A stretch of DNA of 64,000 bases from NCBI GenBank assembly GCA_016793325.1, contig JAEUKI010000075.1, positions 124,001 to 188,000 on the forward strand. The letters are read 5' to 3'. The stretch's first letter is position 1. Each line of letters starts with the position of its first letter. Positions 49,844 to 57,579 of the stretch are shown here, in pieces. Position numbers and translations under genes: made by a program. The DNA comes from Myxococcales bacterium. Its GTDB lineage: Bacteria > Myxococcota_A > Polyangia > Polyangiales > Ga0077539. The notes under the pieces are model-generated. The model saw only the letters and a program-made list of their open reading frames with translations, had not been told where the DNA came from and did not search any database.

Positions 49844-50704
49844 TCACAGCCTCGAGAGATCATCGAACCGCCGCGCGATCTCGCGCGGGTCCCACACCGA
49901 GCGCGGGTCGTCGAGCACCGCGCCCTCGCTCTCCATCACGCGGTAGACGCTCACCTTCGCGCCTGCCACCGAGAGCACTTCGCCCGTGAGCTCGCCGCAG
50001 AGCTTCGTGCTCAAGAAGACCGCCACGGGCGCGACGAACTGCGCTCCGTAGCTCTCTTCGGGCATCCCCTGAAACATCGGGAGCTCGTCGGTCATGCGCG
50101 TGCGCGCCACGGGAGCGATCGCGTTGACCCGCACCTCTTGCTTCTTCAGCTCGATCGCGAGCGTGCGCGTCATGCCGTACACCGCGCCGCTCGCCGCCGC
50201 GCCGTTGAGCTGCCCGTAGTTGCCGAAGAGCCCCGCGATCGACGTGCAGAGCACGATGTGTCCGCCGCGGCGCTGCTGCGCGAACACCCTGGCCGCGGCT
50301 TGCGCGGGAAGAAGGGCGCTCTTCACGTTGTTGCGATACACCGCGTCGAACGACGCTTCGTCCATCTTGAGCGCCGTCTTGTCGCGGGCGATCCCCGCCA
50401 TGCACACGAGCACGTCGAGCCCGCCGTACGTGCTCGTCGCGAGGTCGATCAGCGATTGCGCCTGCGCTGCGTCCGAAGCATCTCCGTGGTGCGCCGTCGC
50501 TTGTCCGCCGCGGATGATGATTTCGTGGGTCACTTCGTCGGCGGGCGACGGGTCCTTGCCCGTCCCGTCCTTGCCACACCCGAGGTCGTTGACGACCACG
50601 CGCGCGCCCTGCTGCGCGAAGGCCACGGCGATCGCGCGACCGATCCCGCGGCCGGCGCCCGTGACGACCGCGACCTTGTCGCGCATGAGCAACTCATCGG
50701 ACAT
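49844..50704 (-). CDS. short-chain dehydrogenase-fold protein lacking the catalytic YxxxK
   Basis: 286 residues, related to the N-terminal hydroxyacyl-CoA dehydrogenase domain of MFE-2: VVTGAGRGIGRAIAVAF (G16, G20, G22), VVNDLGCGKDG, CMAGIARDK and CTSIAGLFGNYGQLNG. In active members the segment GNFGQANYSAAK gives catalytic Tyr and Lys. Here the aligned residues are G168 and S172 (GNYGQLNGAAAS), so both are missing, while Ser155 is kept. The normal NNAG is CMAG. It is therefore likely inactive as a dehydrogenase, or it uses another mechanism. It could be a binding protein or regulator. Upstream neighbour on plus is NDH-2 (divergent). Confidence 0.85.
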   Translation of the reverse strand: MSDELLMRDKVAVVTGAGRGIGRAIAVAFAQQGARVVVNDLGCGKDGTGKDPSPADEVTHEIIIRGGQATAHHGDASDAAQAQSLIDLATSTYGGLDVLVCMAGIARDKTALKMDEASFDAVYRNNVKSALLPAQAAARVFAQQRRGGHIVLCTSIAGLFGNYGQLNGAAASGAVYGMTRTLAIELKKQEVRVNAIAPVARTRMTDELPMFQGMPEESYGAQFVAPVAVFLSTKLCGELTGEVLSVAGAKVSVYRVMESEGAVLDDPRSVWDPREIARRFDDLSRL

Positions 50705-50779
50705 CTACAGCATCTCCGCTTCGACAGTGCGCGCGCGGTGTACCACGCGTTGGCTCTTTTCGCAGGACGAGACTGCCCC

Positions 50780-50785
50780 TATTCT
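50780..50785 (+). promoter_or_regulatory. possible -10 hexamer (TATTCT) before the NDH-2 gene
   Basis: It lies in CCCTATTCTACCGC and ends 10 nt before the ATG at 50796. No ribosome site is visible. Confidence 0.35.
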
Positions 50786-50795
50786 ACCGCTCGCC

Positions 50796-52166
50796 ATGAG
50801 CGACGCGCCCGCGGTGCAAGACCGCAGACCGCACGTCGTCATCGTGGGCGGAGGATTCGGCGGGCTCACGTGCGCCCAGTCTCTCGCCCGCGCGGACGTC
50901 AGGATCACGCTGGTCGACAAGACCAACCACCACCTCTTTCAGCCGTTGCTCTACCAAGTGGCGACCGCCGGGCTTTCTCCCGCCGAAATCGCTGCGCCGA
51001 TCCGCGCGGTCCTCTCGGCGCAGAAGAACGTGACGGTGCTGCTCGACGAGGTGACCTCCGTCGAGCTCTCGCGCAATCGACTGCACCTCCGCGAGCGAAC
51101 GCTCGACTACGATTTTCTCGTCGTGGCCGTGGGCGCGGTCAACAACTACTTCGGCAAGGACAACTGGGCCGAGTTCGCGCCGGGGATGAAGTCCCTCGAC
51201 GAGGCGGTCGAGCTGCGGCGTCGCGTGCTCGTGGCCTTCGAAGAGGCCGAGCGCGAGGCGGACGAGTCGCTCCGCGAGGCGCTGCTCACGATGGTGGTCA
51301 TCGGCGGCGGCGCGACGGGCGTCGAGATGGCCGGCGCGCTCGCGGACCTCTCGCGAACCGTGCTCGCGAGGGACTTTCGCAACATCGATCCGAGCAAGGC
51401 TCGCGTGCTGCTCGTCGAGGGCAGCGAGCGCGTTCTCGGGGCTTTTCCCTCGCACTTGAGCGAGAGCGCGCAGGCGCAGCTCAAGGAGCTCGGCGTCGAG
51501 CTGGTGCTCGGCCAGCGCGTCGCGAGGATCGACAACGAGGGCGTGGTGCTTCGTCCGTCCGCGGGCGGCGACGAGAAGCGCGTGCGATCGCGCACCGTCG
51601 TGTGGGCCGCGGGCGTGAAGGCCGCGCCGATCACCAAGACGTTGGGCGTGGCGCTGGACAAGGGCGGGCGCGTGATCGTCGAGCCCGACTGCTCGGTGCC
51701 GGGGCACACCAACGCGTTCGTGATCGGGGACTGCGCGCACTGGGCGCACGACGGAGAGCCGCTTCCGGGGCTCTCTCCGGTCGCGATGCAGATGGCGCGC
51801 TGCGTGGCCGAGAACATCGAGCGAGGGATCGACAAGCTCCCGGGCAAGCGCTTTCGCTATCGCGACAAGGGCATGATGGCGACCATCGGACGATCGCGCG
51901 CCGTCGCCAAGAGCGGCCCGATGGAGATGACGGGCTTCGTCGCGTGGCTCGCGTGGATCTTCGTGCACCTCTGGTTCTTGGTGGGATTTCGCAACCGCTT
52001 CGTCGTGTTCTTCAATTGGGCGTACTCGTATCTCGTGTACGCGCGCGGCGCGCGGATCATCACGGGCGAGCGCTTCGACGCGGGCGCCCCGCCGCCGGTC
52101 GAAGAGACCGACGGGGACATGCCGTCGTCGAGCATGCGCGCGCAGCAGCAAGTGGCGCACAAGTGA
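50796..52166 (+). CDS. ndh: type II NADH dehydrogenase (NDH-2)
   Basis: 456 residues. The FAD motif VVIVGGGFGGLTCAQ, LFQPLLYQVATAGL, a second Rossmann motif VVIGGGATGVEMAGALADL for NADH, VVWAAGVKAAP and FVIGDCAHWAHDGEPLPGLSPVAMQMA form the full NDH-2 signature. The C-terminus has two hydrophobic stretches (FVAWLAWIFVHLWFLVGF and VVFFNWAYSYLVYARG) that anchor it at the inner face of the membrane. It oxidises NADH and reduces quinone without pumping protons. It is monocistronic, and the DNA just downstream holds a tandem 21-bp repeat. Confidence 0.93.
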   Translation: MSDAPAVQDRRPHVVIVGGGFGGLTCAQSLARADVRITLVDKTNHHLFQPLLYQVATAGLSPAEIAAPIRAVLSAQKNVTVLLDEVTSVELSRNRLHLRERTLDYDFLVVAVGAVNNYFGKDNWAEFAPGMKSLDEAVELRRRVLVAFEEAEREADESLREALLTMVVIGGGATGVEMAGALADLSRTVLARDFRNIDPSKARVLLVEGSERVLGAFPSHLSESAQAQLKELGVELVLGQRVARIDNEGVVLRPSAGGDEKRVRSRTVVWAAGVKAAPITKTLGVALDKGGRVIVEPDCSVPGHTNAFVIGDCAHWAHDGEPLPGLSPVAMQMARCVAENIERGIDKLPGKRFRYRDKGMMATIGRSRAVAKSGPMEMTGFVAWLAWIFVHLWFLVGFRNRFVVFFNWAYSYLVYARGARIITGERFDAGAPPPVEETDGDMPSSSMRAQQQVAHK

Positions 52167-52192
52167 AGCGAGGCAGGGGGCGGGGCCGCGAC

Positions 52193-52234
52193 CCGCTCGC
52201 TTGTTGCCGCGCCCCGCTCGCTTGCTGCCGCGCC
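52193..52234 (+). repeat. tandem 21-bp direct repeat
   Basis: CCGCTCGCTTGTTGCCGCGCC is followed immediately by the same sequence with C for T at one position, then a partial third copy. It sits 26 bp after the NDH-2 stop, in the 218-bp gap before the 52385 gene. The gap also holds an AT-rich patch with the palindrome GCGGAACTTCCGC at 52333-52345, which could be an operator. Confidence 0.8.
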
Positions 52235-52384
52235 CCGCGCGCCACCACGTTTGACCCTCCGCCAAACGCCGTCTCATCGCCGCTCCGTGGGGTCTGTGAC
52301 AGACAAAGTGAAACAAAATTCTTTTTGATTTCGCGGAACTTCCGCTCGACCTCGGTGTCCATACCGCCCGAACGAGGTTGAACG

Positions 52385-53830
52385 ATGCAGCACTCACGCA
52401 CCCCTGTTGGCTCGATGACGAAGGCGATGAACGCGATCCGCACGGACGCGATGGGTCCCAAGGTTCTGCGCATCGGCGTGCTCACCGACGCGCGCATCTC
52501 TGAAGAGCGCGTGGTGCGCGAGAACGAGACCGTCACGATCGGAACGGATCCCTCGTGCACGATCGTGGTGACGGGCCCCGACGCGCCCGAGAAGCACACG
52601 TTGTTCGCGCGTCGCGACGGCCGATGGTCGCTCTCGTTTGCGCCGAAGCTCGAGGGCCGCGCGCTCGTCGACGGAAAGGTCCGCGCGCTCGCCGAGCTCT
52701 TCGGCGCCGAGACCCAGCTCTCGCTCGACGACAGCGCTCGCGGAAAAGTGACGCTCGCGGGCGTCTCGGTGCTCTTTCAGTTCGTCGCGCCTCCGCCGGT
52801 CGCGCCGAAGCCGCAGCTGCCGCAGGCGATCTTGCACAAGCCGCTGCGCGAGCAGGACTGGCGCTACAACGCGTGCCTCGCGGGCTTCATGGCGCTCGGC
52901 TTCGCGGGCATGGGCTACGTCGAGTACGGCTACGACCCGGAGGTCGAAGCCGTGGACATTCGCGAAGAGGTTCGGCTCGTGCGCCTCGCGACGCAGCCGA
53001 CCGAGTCCGAGCCCGCGCCCAATCAAGCGGCGAACGCCCCCGAGGCGCCGACCAACGCGCCGACGCCGACGCCGAGCCCCAACCGAAACAACACACGCAA
53101 TCAAAACACCGCGCGAAACACAGCGCCGTCGAGCCCTCGTCAGAGCGATGACGACCGCGTCAACGCCGCGCTGCGCAGCGCGGACCGCGCCGCCGATGCT
53201 GCGATGCGCGCGCTCGACAACAGCACGGACTTCCGCGCGATCGCCAACGCGATCGACGGAAATCGCTCTGCTGTGGCCATGCTGCGCAACGGCCAGGCCT
53301 TGATGGACGGCTCGGTCGAGGCGCTCGCGAACAGCACGGGCATTCGCACCGCGACCAACAACAACGCGGGGATCCATCGCAACGGCATCGTCGCGTCCAA
53401 CGCGCCCAACGGAAACACCCTCGGTCGTCCGGGCCGCATCGATGGTCCTGGCGAGATCGCGACCACCGTTGCTCCGCGCGAAGAGCGGATCATTCGCACC
53501 CGCGTGACGACGAGCGGCCCGACCATCGACGATCCCGCGCCGGGCACGCCCACCAACGAGATCGTCGCGGTGTTTCGTCGCAACATCGGCGGCGTGCAGA
53601 GCTGCTACACCCGCGCGCTTCGCAACAACCCCGACCTCCGCGGCCGCATCGAGATCTCGTTCTCCATCGGGACGACCGGGCGCGTGATCGGCTCGCCGCG
53701 CGTCTCGGGCATCGCCAACGCGGATGAATTGAATTCGTGTGTCTCTGGACGCGTGAGGACCTACGTCTTCCCGGTGCTCGAAGAGGCGACGCCGGTGATG
53801 TTCCCCGTGACGCTCGAGCCCGGCGGCTGA
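52385..53830 (+). CDS. FHA-like/AgmX-PglI C-terminal domain membrane protein
   Basis: 481 residues. The N-terminal 120 residues resemble an FHA-like beta-sandwich (ERVVRENETVTIGTDPSCTIVV, HTLFARRDGRWSLSF). A hydrophobic helix lies at about 165-185 (CLAGFMALGFAGMGYV). A Pro/Asn/Thr-rich spacer (about 205-265) leads to a C-terminal domain, about 395-480, with IVAVFRRNIGGVQSCYTRALRNNPDLRGRIEISFSIGTTG and an ELNSCVSGRVRTYVFP end: the AgmX/PglI C-terminal domain with its paired cysteines, a TonB-like periplasmic domain found in gliding-motility proteins. It likely spans the inner membrane and reaches toward the outer membrane. An ATG at 52418 is an alternative start. Confidence 0.8.
   Translation: MQHSRTPVGSMTKAMNAIRTDAMGPKVLRIGVLTDARISEERVVRENETVTIGTDPSCTIVVTGPDAPEKHTLFARRDGRWSLSFAPKLEGRALVDGKVRALAELFGAETQLSLDDSARGKVTLAGVSVLFQFVAPPPVAPKPQLPQAILHKPLREQDWRYNACLAGFMALGFAGMGYVEYGYDPEVEAVDIREEVRLVRLATQPTESEPAPNQAANAPEAPTNAPTPTPSPNRNNTRNQNTARNTAPSSPRQSDDDRVNAALRSADRAADAAMRALDNSTDFRAIANAIDGNRSAVAMLRNGQALMDGSVEALANSTGIRTATNNNAGIHRNGIVASNAPNGNTLGRPGRIDGPGEIATTVAPREERIIRTRVTTSGPTIDDPAPGTPTNEIVAVFRRNIGGVQSCYTRALRNNPDLRGRIEISFSIGTTGRVIGSPRVSGIANADELNSCVSGRVRTYVFPVLEEATPVMFPVTLEPGG
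53729..53741 (+). repeat. copy of the 13-bp word (TTGAATTCGTGTG)
   Basis: This copy lies in the AgmX-type gene, in codon phase reading L-N-S-C. Confidence 0.6.
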
Positions 53831-53955
53831 TCGCGCAGCGGGGGCCGCGGACGGTCGGGCTTCGGCTCGAGACCGCTCGCGGTCGAGCCGGGTCCGTTGG
53901 GCGGGGTTGGTGGTAGCACAAGGGCGGGAGTCTCGCGTAACGAGCGCAGACGACG

Positions 53956-54696
53956 ATGACCGTTGCCCCGGTTCGCAATGCGCTCGCAGCGCTGGTTTTC
54001 GCCCCGCGCACGCGGTGGCTCTTGTGGGTGAGCGCTTCGCTCGCGTTCACCGTGGCGCTCGTGTTCGCGCGCATCCACCACACAGGACACCAGTCCTTTC
54101 GCTTCTTGTTGTGGAACCTCTTCCTCGCGGTCCTTCCCTTCGGCGCGACGGTGGTCCTCCGCGCAGCGAGCGAGCGGCGTCCCTCGCGGCTCACGGCCGT
54201 GGCGCTGATCCCCCTCTGGGGGCTGTGGTTCGTCTTCTGGCCGAACGCGCCGTACCTCGTGACGGACTTCGTTCACTTCGCGCCGCGCAGCGATGTGCCC
54301 CAGTGGTTCGACCTCTTGCTCTTGCTCTCGTGCGCGCACAACGGGCTCATGCTCGGGCTCGGCTCGCTCTACGACGCCGAGCGCTCGCTCGTGGCCCTCG
54401 CTCCGTCGCGTCGCTGGCTAGCGCCGATGCTGATCGCCCTCGCGATCACCGCGGGCGCCTTCGGCATCTTTCTCGGTCGATTTCACCGGTGGAACAGCTG
54501 GGACCTCGCCACGCGCCCCTTCGCCGTCCTCGCCGACTCGCTCGCGATCCTCACGGCCCCGACGCACCACCGCACCGCGTGGTTCGTCACCGTGTCGCTC
54601 GGCGCGTTTCTCTCCATCGCGTATTGTCAGTTTCGCGCGCTCGCGTCGGTCCCAGCGGACGGTCCTTCGCGCAAAGAGCCCGTCGCGTCGGCGTGA
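53956..54696 (+). CDS. DUF1361-family membrane protein
   Basis: 246 residues with six or seven hydrophobic helices. RFLLWNLFLAVLPFG, LWGLWFVFWPNAPYLVTDFVHF and DVPQWFDLLLLLSCAHNGLMLG are the DUF1361 signature, whose members are polytopic membrane proteins of unknown function. The tail FRALASVPADGPSRKE is cytosolic. It is 125 bp downstream of the AgmX-type gene and 32 bp upstream of the dipeptidase gene, with TATCGT in the gap. Confidence 0.85.
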   Translation: MTVAPVRNALAALVFAPRTRWLLWVSASLAFTVALVFARIHHTGHQSFRFLLWNLFLAVLPFGATVVLRAASERRPSRLTAVALIPLWGLWFVFWPNAPYLVTDFVHFAPRSDVPQWFDLLLLLSCAHNGLMLGLGSLYDAERSLVALAPSRRWLAPMLIALAITAGAFGIFLGRFHRWNSWDLATRPFAVLADSLAILTAPTHHRTAWFVTVSLGAFLSIAYCQFRALASVPADGPSRKEPVASA

Positions 54697-54728
54697 ATGC
54701 GAGGGTATCGTCGCGGGCAACACCCTCG

Positions 54729-55811
54729 ATGAAGCTCTCGTTCCGCGATTGGCGCGAAGACCGTGACGGTTGGGCGCAGGCCCTCGGAGTCTCGCGCACG
54801 GCGATCGACCTCTACCTCGACTGCGACGTGATCGACCTGCACGTCGACACGTTTATCTGGAACCGCATCTTCGGCTACGACCTGCACAAGCGCCACGGAC
54901 ACGGGCTCTTCGGCGCGCGCTTCTATTCACAAGTCGACCTCCCGCGCATTCGTGAAGCGCAAGTGACGGGCGCGACGTGGGTGATCACCACCAACCCGTT
55001 TCGACCGATGTCCCTGCGACCCGAGGCGTTTTCGCACAACCTCGAGCGGCTCGTCGGAGAGCTGTCTCGCGCGAGCGAAGACGTCGCGGTCGTCCGCAAC
55101 GTCGCTGAATACAAAGCCGCGCGCGCCAAGGGACTGCACGCGGCGTTCATCGGCGTTCAGGGCGGCAACGCGCTCGACGAGAGCTTCGACGCGCTCGATC
55201 GACTGAAGGACAACCTCGTCCTGCGCATCACGCTCGTGCACCTGTCTTCCTCGCGGCTCGGCGTGACGAGCTCGCCCGCCGCGTCGCTCGCCGGTGACGA
55301 CGAAGGGCTCACGGAGTTCGGCTTCGAGTACGTCCACCAGCTCAACCGCCGAAAGGTCTTCGTCGACCTCGCGCACATCTCGCGAAAGGGCTTCTGGGAC
55401 GCCCTCAGCGTGCACGACAAGAGCCTCCCGGTGATCGTCACGCACACGGGCGTCACGGGCGTTCACGAGCACTGGCGCAACCTCGATGACAAGCAGATCC
55501 GCGCCGTGGGCGAGCGCGGCGGCGTCGTGGGCGTGATGTACCAGAGCTCGTTTCTCGGCGACCCGCTGTGGGGCGGACGCGCCGAGTCCGTGGTGAAGCA
55601 CCTCGAGCACGTCGCGAACGTCGCGGGCGACAACGTTCCCGCCCTCGGGAGCGATTGGGACGGAGCCATCACGCCGCCGAGGGACATGCCGACGTGCCTC
55701 GAACTCCCGAGGCTCGTGCAGATCATGCTCGACCGAGGCTGGCCCCACTCGCGCATCCGCCGCACGCTCGGCGCGAACTTTCTCGACACCGTCGCGCACC
55801 TGCGCGGTTGA
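54729..55811 (+). CDS. membrane dipeptidase, peptidase family M19
   Basis: 360 residues. Zinc-ligand regions are present in order: VIDLHVDTFIW (His and Asp), FIGVQGGNALDE with its family GVEGG-like turn (Gln replaces the usual bridging Glu), FVDLAHISRKGF, IVTHTGVTGVHEHWRN and ALGSDWDGAITPP. M19 enzymes hydrolyse dipeptides, including D-containing ones. The Glu-to-Gln change at the bridging site would weaken the binuclear zinc centre, so activity needs checking. No signal peptide. The ATG at 54729 follows GGTATCGTCGCGGGC with no clear ribosome site. Confidence 0.88.
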   Translation: MKLSFRDWREDRDGWAQALGVSRTAIDLYLDCDVIDLHVDTFIWNRIFGYDLHKRHGHGLFGARFYSQVDLPRIREAQVTGATWVITTNPFRPMSLRPEAFSHNLERLVGELSRASEDVAVVRNVAEYKAARAKGLHAAFIGVQGGNALDESFDALDRLKDNLVLRITLVHLSSSRLGVTSSPAASLAGDDEGLTEFGFEYVHQLNRRKVFVDLAHISRKGFWDALSVHDKSLPVIVTHTGVTGVHEHWRNLDDKQIRAVGERGGVVGVMYQSSFLGDPLWGGRAESVVKHLEHVANVAGDNVPALGSDWDGAITPPRDMPTCLELPRLVQIMLDRGWPHSRIRRTLGANFLDTVAHLRG

Positions 55812-55876
55812 ATCGTGCGCACGTAATCAACGCCCGCTGACCCGCCCGCAGCGACGCGACGATCGACGGCGGCGCG

Positions 55877-57328
55877 CTACGCGGCGCGCGGCTTGGCGAA
55901 GAGCGCCTCGTAGAGCGACTCGTACTGGCGCGCGGCGCGGTCCCACGAGACGTCCTTGCGCATCACGCGGTGGCGCAGTCGCGCGAGGGCGTCCTTGCGT
56001 CGAAACAGCGTGAGCGCGCGGCCGATCGCGCCGAAGAGCTCGTCGGGGTCCGCGCTCTCGAAGAGAAACCCGGTGCCCGACTCGAAGCGCGCGTCGCAGT
56101 CGACGACGACGTCCCGAACGGCGCCCGCGGCGCGCGCGACGGGCAGCGCTCCGTAGCGCATCGCGTACAAGTGCGAGACCGCGCCGGGCTCTCTGCGCGA
56201 GGGGGCGATCCAGAAGTCCGCGCCCGCGAACGCTTTGTGAAGAAACGCCTCGTCGAACTCGCGGCGAAACGACACGCGATCGGGGAAGCGCTTGGCCAGC
56301 TCTTGAAACGCGCTGACCAGGCCCGCGTCGCCGTCGCCCGCGAGCACCCAGCGCGCGTCGTTGCGCACGATGCGCGTCGCGCACGCGGCGAGCAGATCGA
56401 GCCCGCGCGCTGCGTCGATGGGCCCCGCGTACGCGAACACCGGCGACTCGGGGCGCGACGAGAGCCCCGCGCGCTCGGCGAGGTCCGCGCGGCACGCTTC
56501 GCGCCCCGCGGTCCCCTCGGCGTCGAAGCGCGCGGCGAGGTGCGGGTCGGTCGACGGGTTGAAGACGCTGTAGTCCACGCCGTGAAGGATCCCGATCACG
56601 TCGTGACCGCGGTGGCGAACGACGCCTTCGAGCCCGCGTCCGGCCTCGGGCTGCGTGAGCTCGCGCGCGTACGTCGGCGACGGGAGCACGACCTTGTCCG
56701 CGCGGAGCATCCCGTGCTTGAGCCAGCACGCTTTGCCGTAGAACTCGAGCTCGTCCGGCGAGAAGAACCGCTCGGAGATGCCACAGCCCGCGAGGGTCTT
56801 TCGCTCGAAAAGCCCTCGCTGCTCGGGATCGTGCACCGTGAGGACGGTCTTGATCGCCGCGAGCGCGGGGTTCTTCGCTTTGGCGAGCGACAAAAACAGC
56901 GGAACGAGGGACGCCGCCCAATCGTGCGCGTGAATCACAGACGGCAGCGACTGCTGCTGCTCGAGCCACTCGATCGCGCCGCGCGCGAGCAGCGCGTACT
57001 TGCGCGCGTCGTCGGCGGTGCCCGAGTAGACCTCGGGGCGATCCGTGATTCCCGGGGCCGAGATCATCGTGACGTTGACGCCCGACACGAGCCGCGTCTC
57101 GTACACGTCCGCGTGCACAGGGCCCTCGGGCCCCATCGGAACGACGAGCTTGTTGAGCCTGCGCGCGAGCGTGAGCCCGCGGGTGTCCGGCGTTCCGTGC
57201 AAGAGGGTGAACACGTGCGGCTTGTGCCCGAGAGCCTTGAGCGCCTTGGGCAACGCCGCTGCGACGTCCGCGACGCTCGTCGCGCGAGCGAACGGCGCGA
57301 CTTCGGGAGAAACAAACAAAAGATCCAT
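55877..57328 (-). CDS. glgA: glycogen synthase-like GT5 glycosyltransferase, KTGGL motif missing
   Basis: 483 residues from the ATG at 57328. The GT-B fold is evident: MDLLFVSPEVAPFA, VIHAHDWAASLVPLFL, LTVHDPEQRGLFE, ACWLKHGMLRADKVVLPSPTYARELTQPEAGRGLEGVV and GILHGVDYSVFNPSTDP, all of GlgA type. At the C-terminal site SRREPGAVSHLYAMRYGALPVARAAGAVRD matches the FEPCGL...YG..P..R..GGL.D region. At 15-19, where GlgA has Lys-Thr-Gly-Gly-Leu for ADP-glucose, it reads R-A-T-S-V. Donor choice or activity may therefore differ. It is divergent from the 57580 gene by 251 bp and its stop is 65 bp from the convergent M19 gene. Confidence 0.82.
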   Translation of the reverse strand: MDLLFVSPEVAPFARATSVADVAAALPKALKALGHKPHVFTLLHGTPDTRGLTLARRLNKLVVPMGPEGPVHADVYETRLVSGVNVTMISAPGITDRPEVYSGTADDARKYALLARGAIEWLEQQQSLPSVIHAHDWAASLVPLFLSLAKAKNPALAAIKTVLTVHDPEQRGLFERKTLAGCGISERFFSPDELEFYGKACWLKHGMLRADKVVLPSPTYARELTQPEAGRGLEGVVRHRGHDVIGILHGVDYSVFNPSTDPHLAARFDAEGTAGREACRADLAERAGLSSRPESPVFAYAGPIDAARGLDLLAACATRIVRNDARWVLAGDGDAGLVSAFQELAKRFPDRVSFRREFDEAFLHKAFAGADFWIAPSRREPGAVSHLYAMRYGALPVARAAGAVRDVVVDCDARFESGTGFLFESADPDELFGAIGRALTLFRRKDALARLRHRVMRKDVSWDRAARQYESLYEALFAKPRAA

Positions 57329-57579
57329 CGGCGGGGCGCAGGGTGCACGGGAACGGGAGACTCCGCAATCCATCGACAACGGGGGCGCCACCGGGGGCTC
57401 GTACAGCACGAGCGGACGCGCGAAAGTCGGTCACTCTACAACGAAAATTCCAGCCCCCGTGCGCTGGCTCTTCGCGTTGAGTTCGGGCAAAATCTGGCTT
57501 CCTCGTGCGCGTGCGACCGCTTCGTCAGCGGACTCAACGCGACGCACGCATGGCGATGACCCCGAAAGGCTTACGAGTG

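Noticed and set aside
52333..52345. Palindrome GCGGAACTTCCGC as a strong operator
   Set aside because: A single 13-bp palindrome beside an AT-rich patch has no second copy or known binding consensus, so it is mentioned only with the neighbouring repeat.
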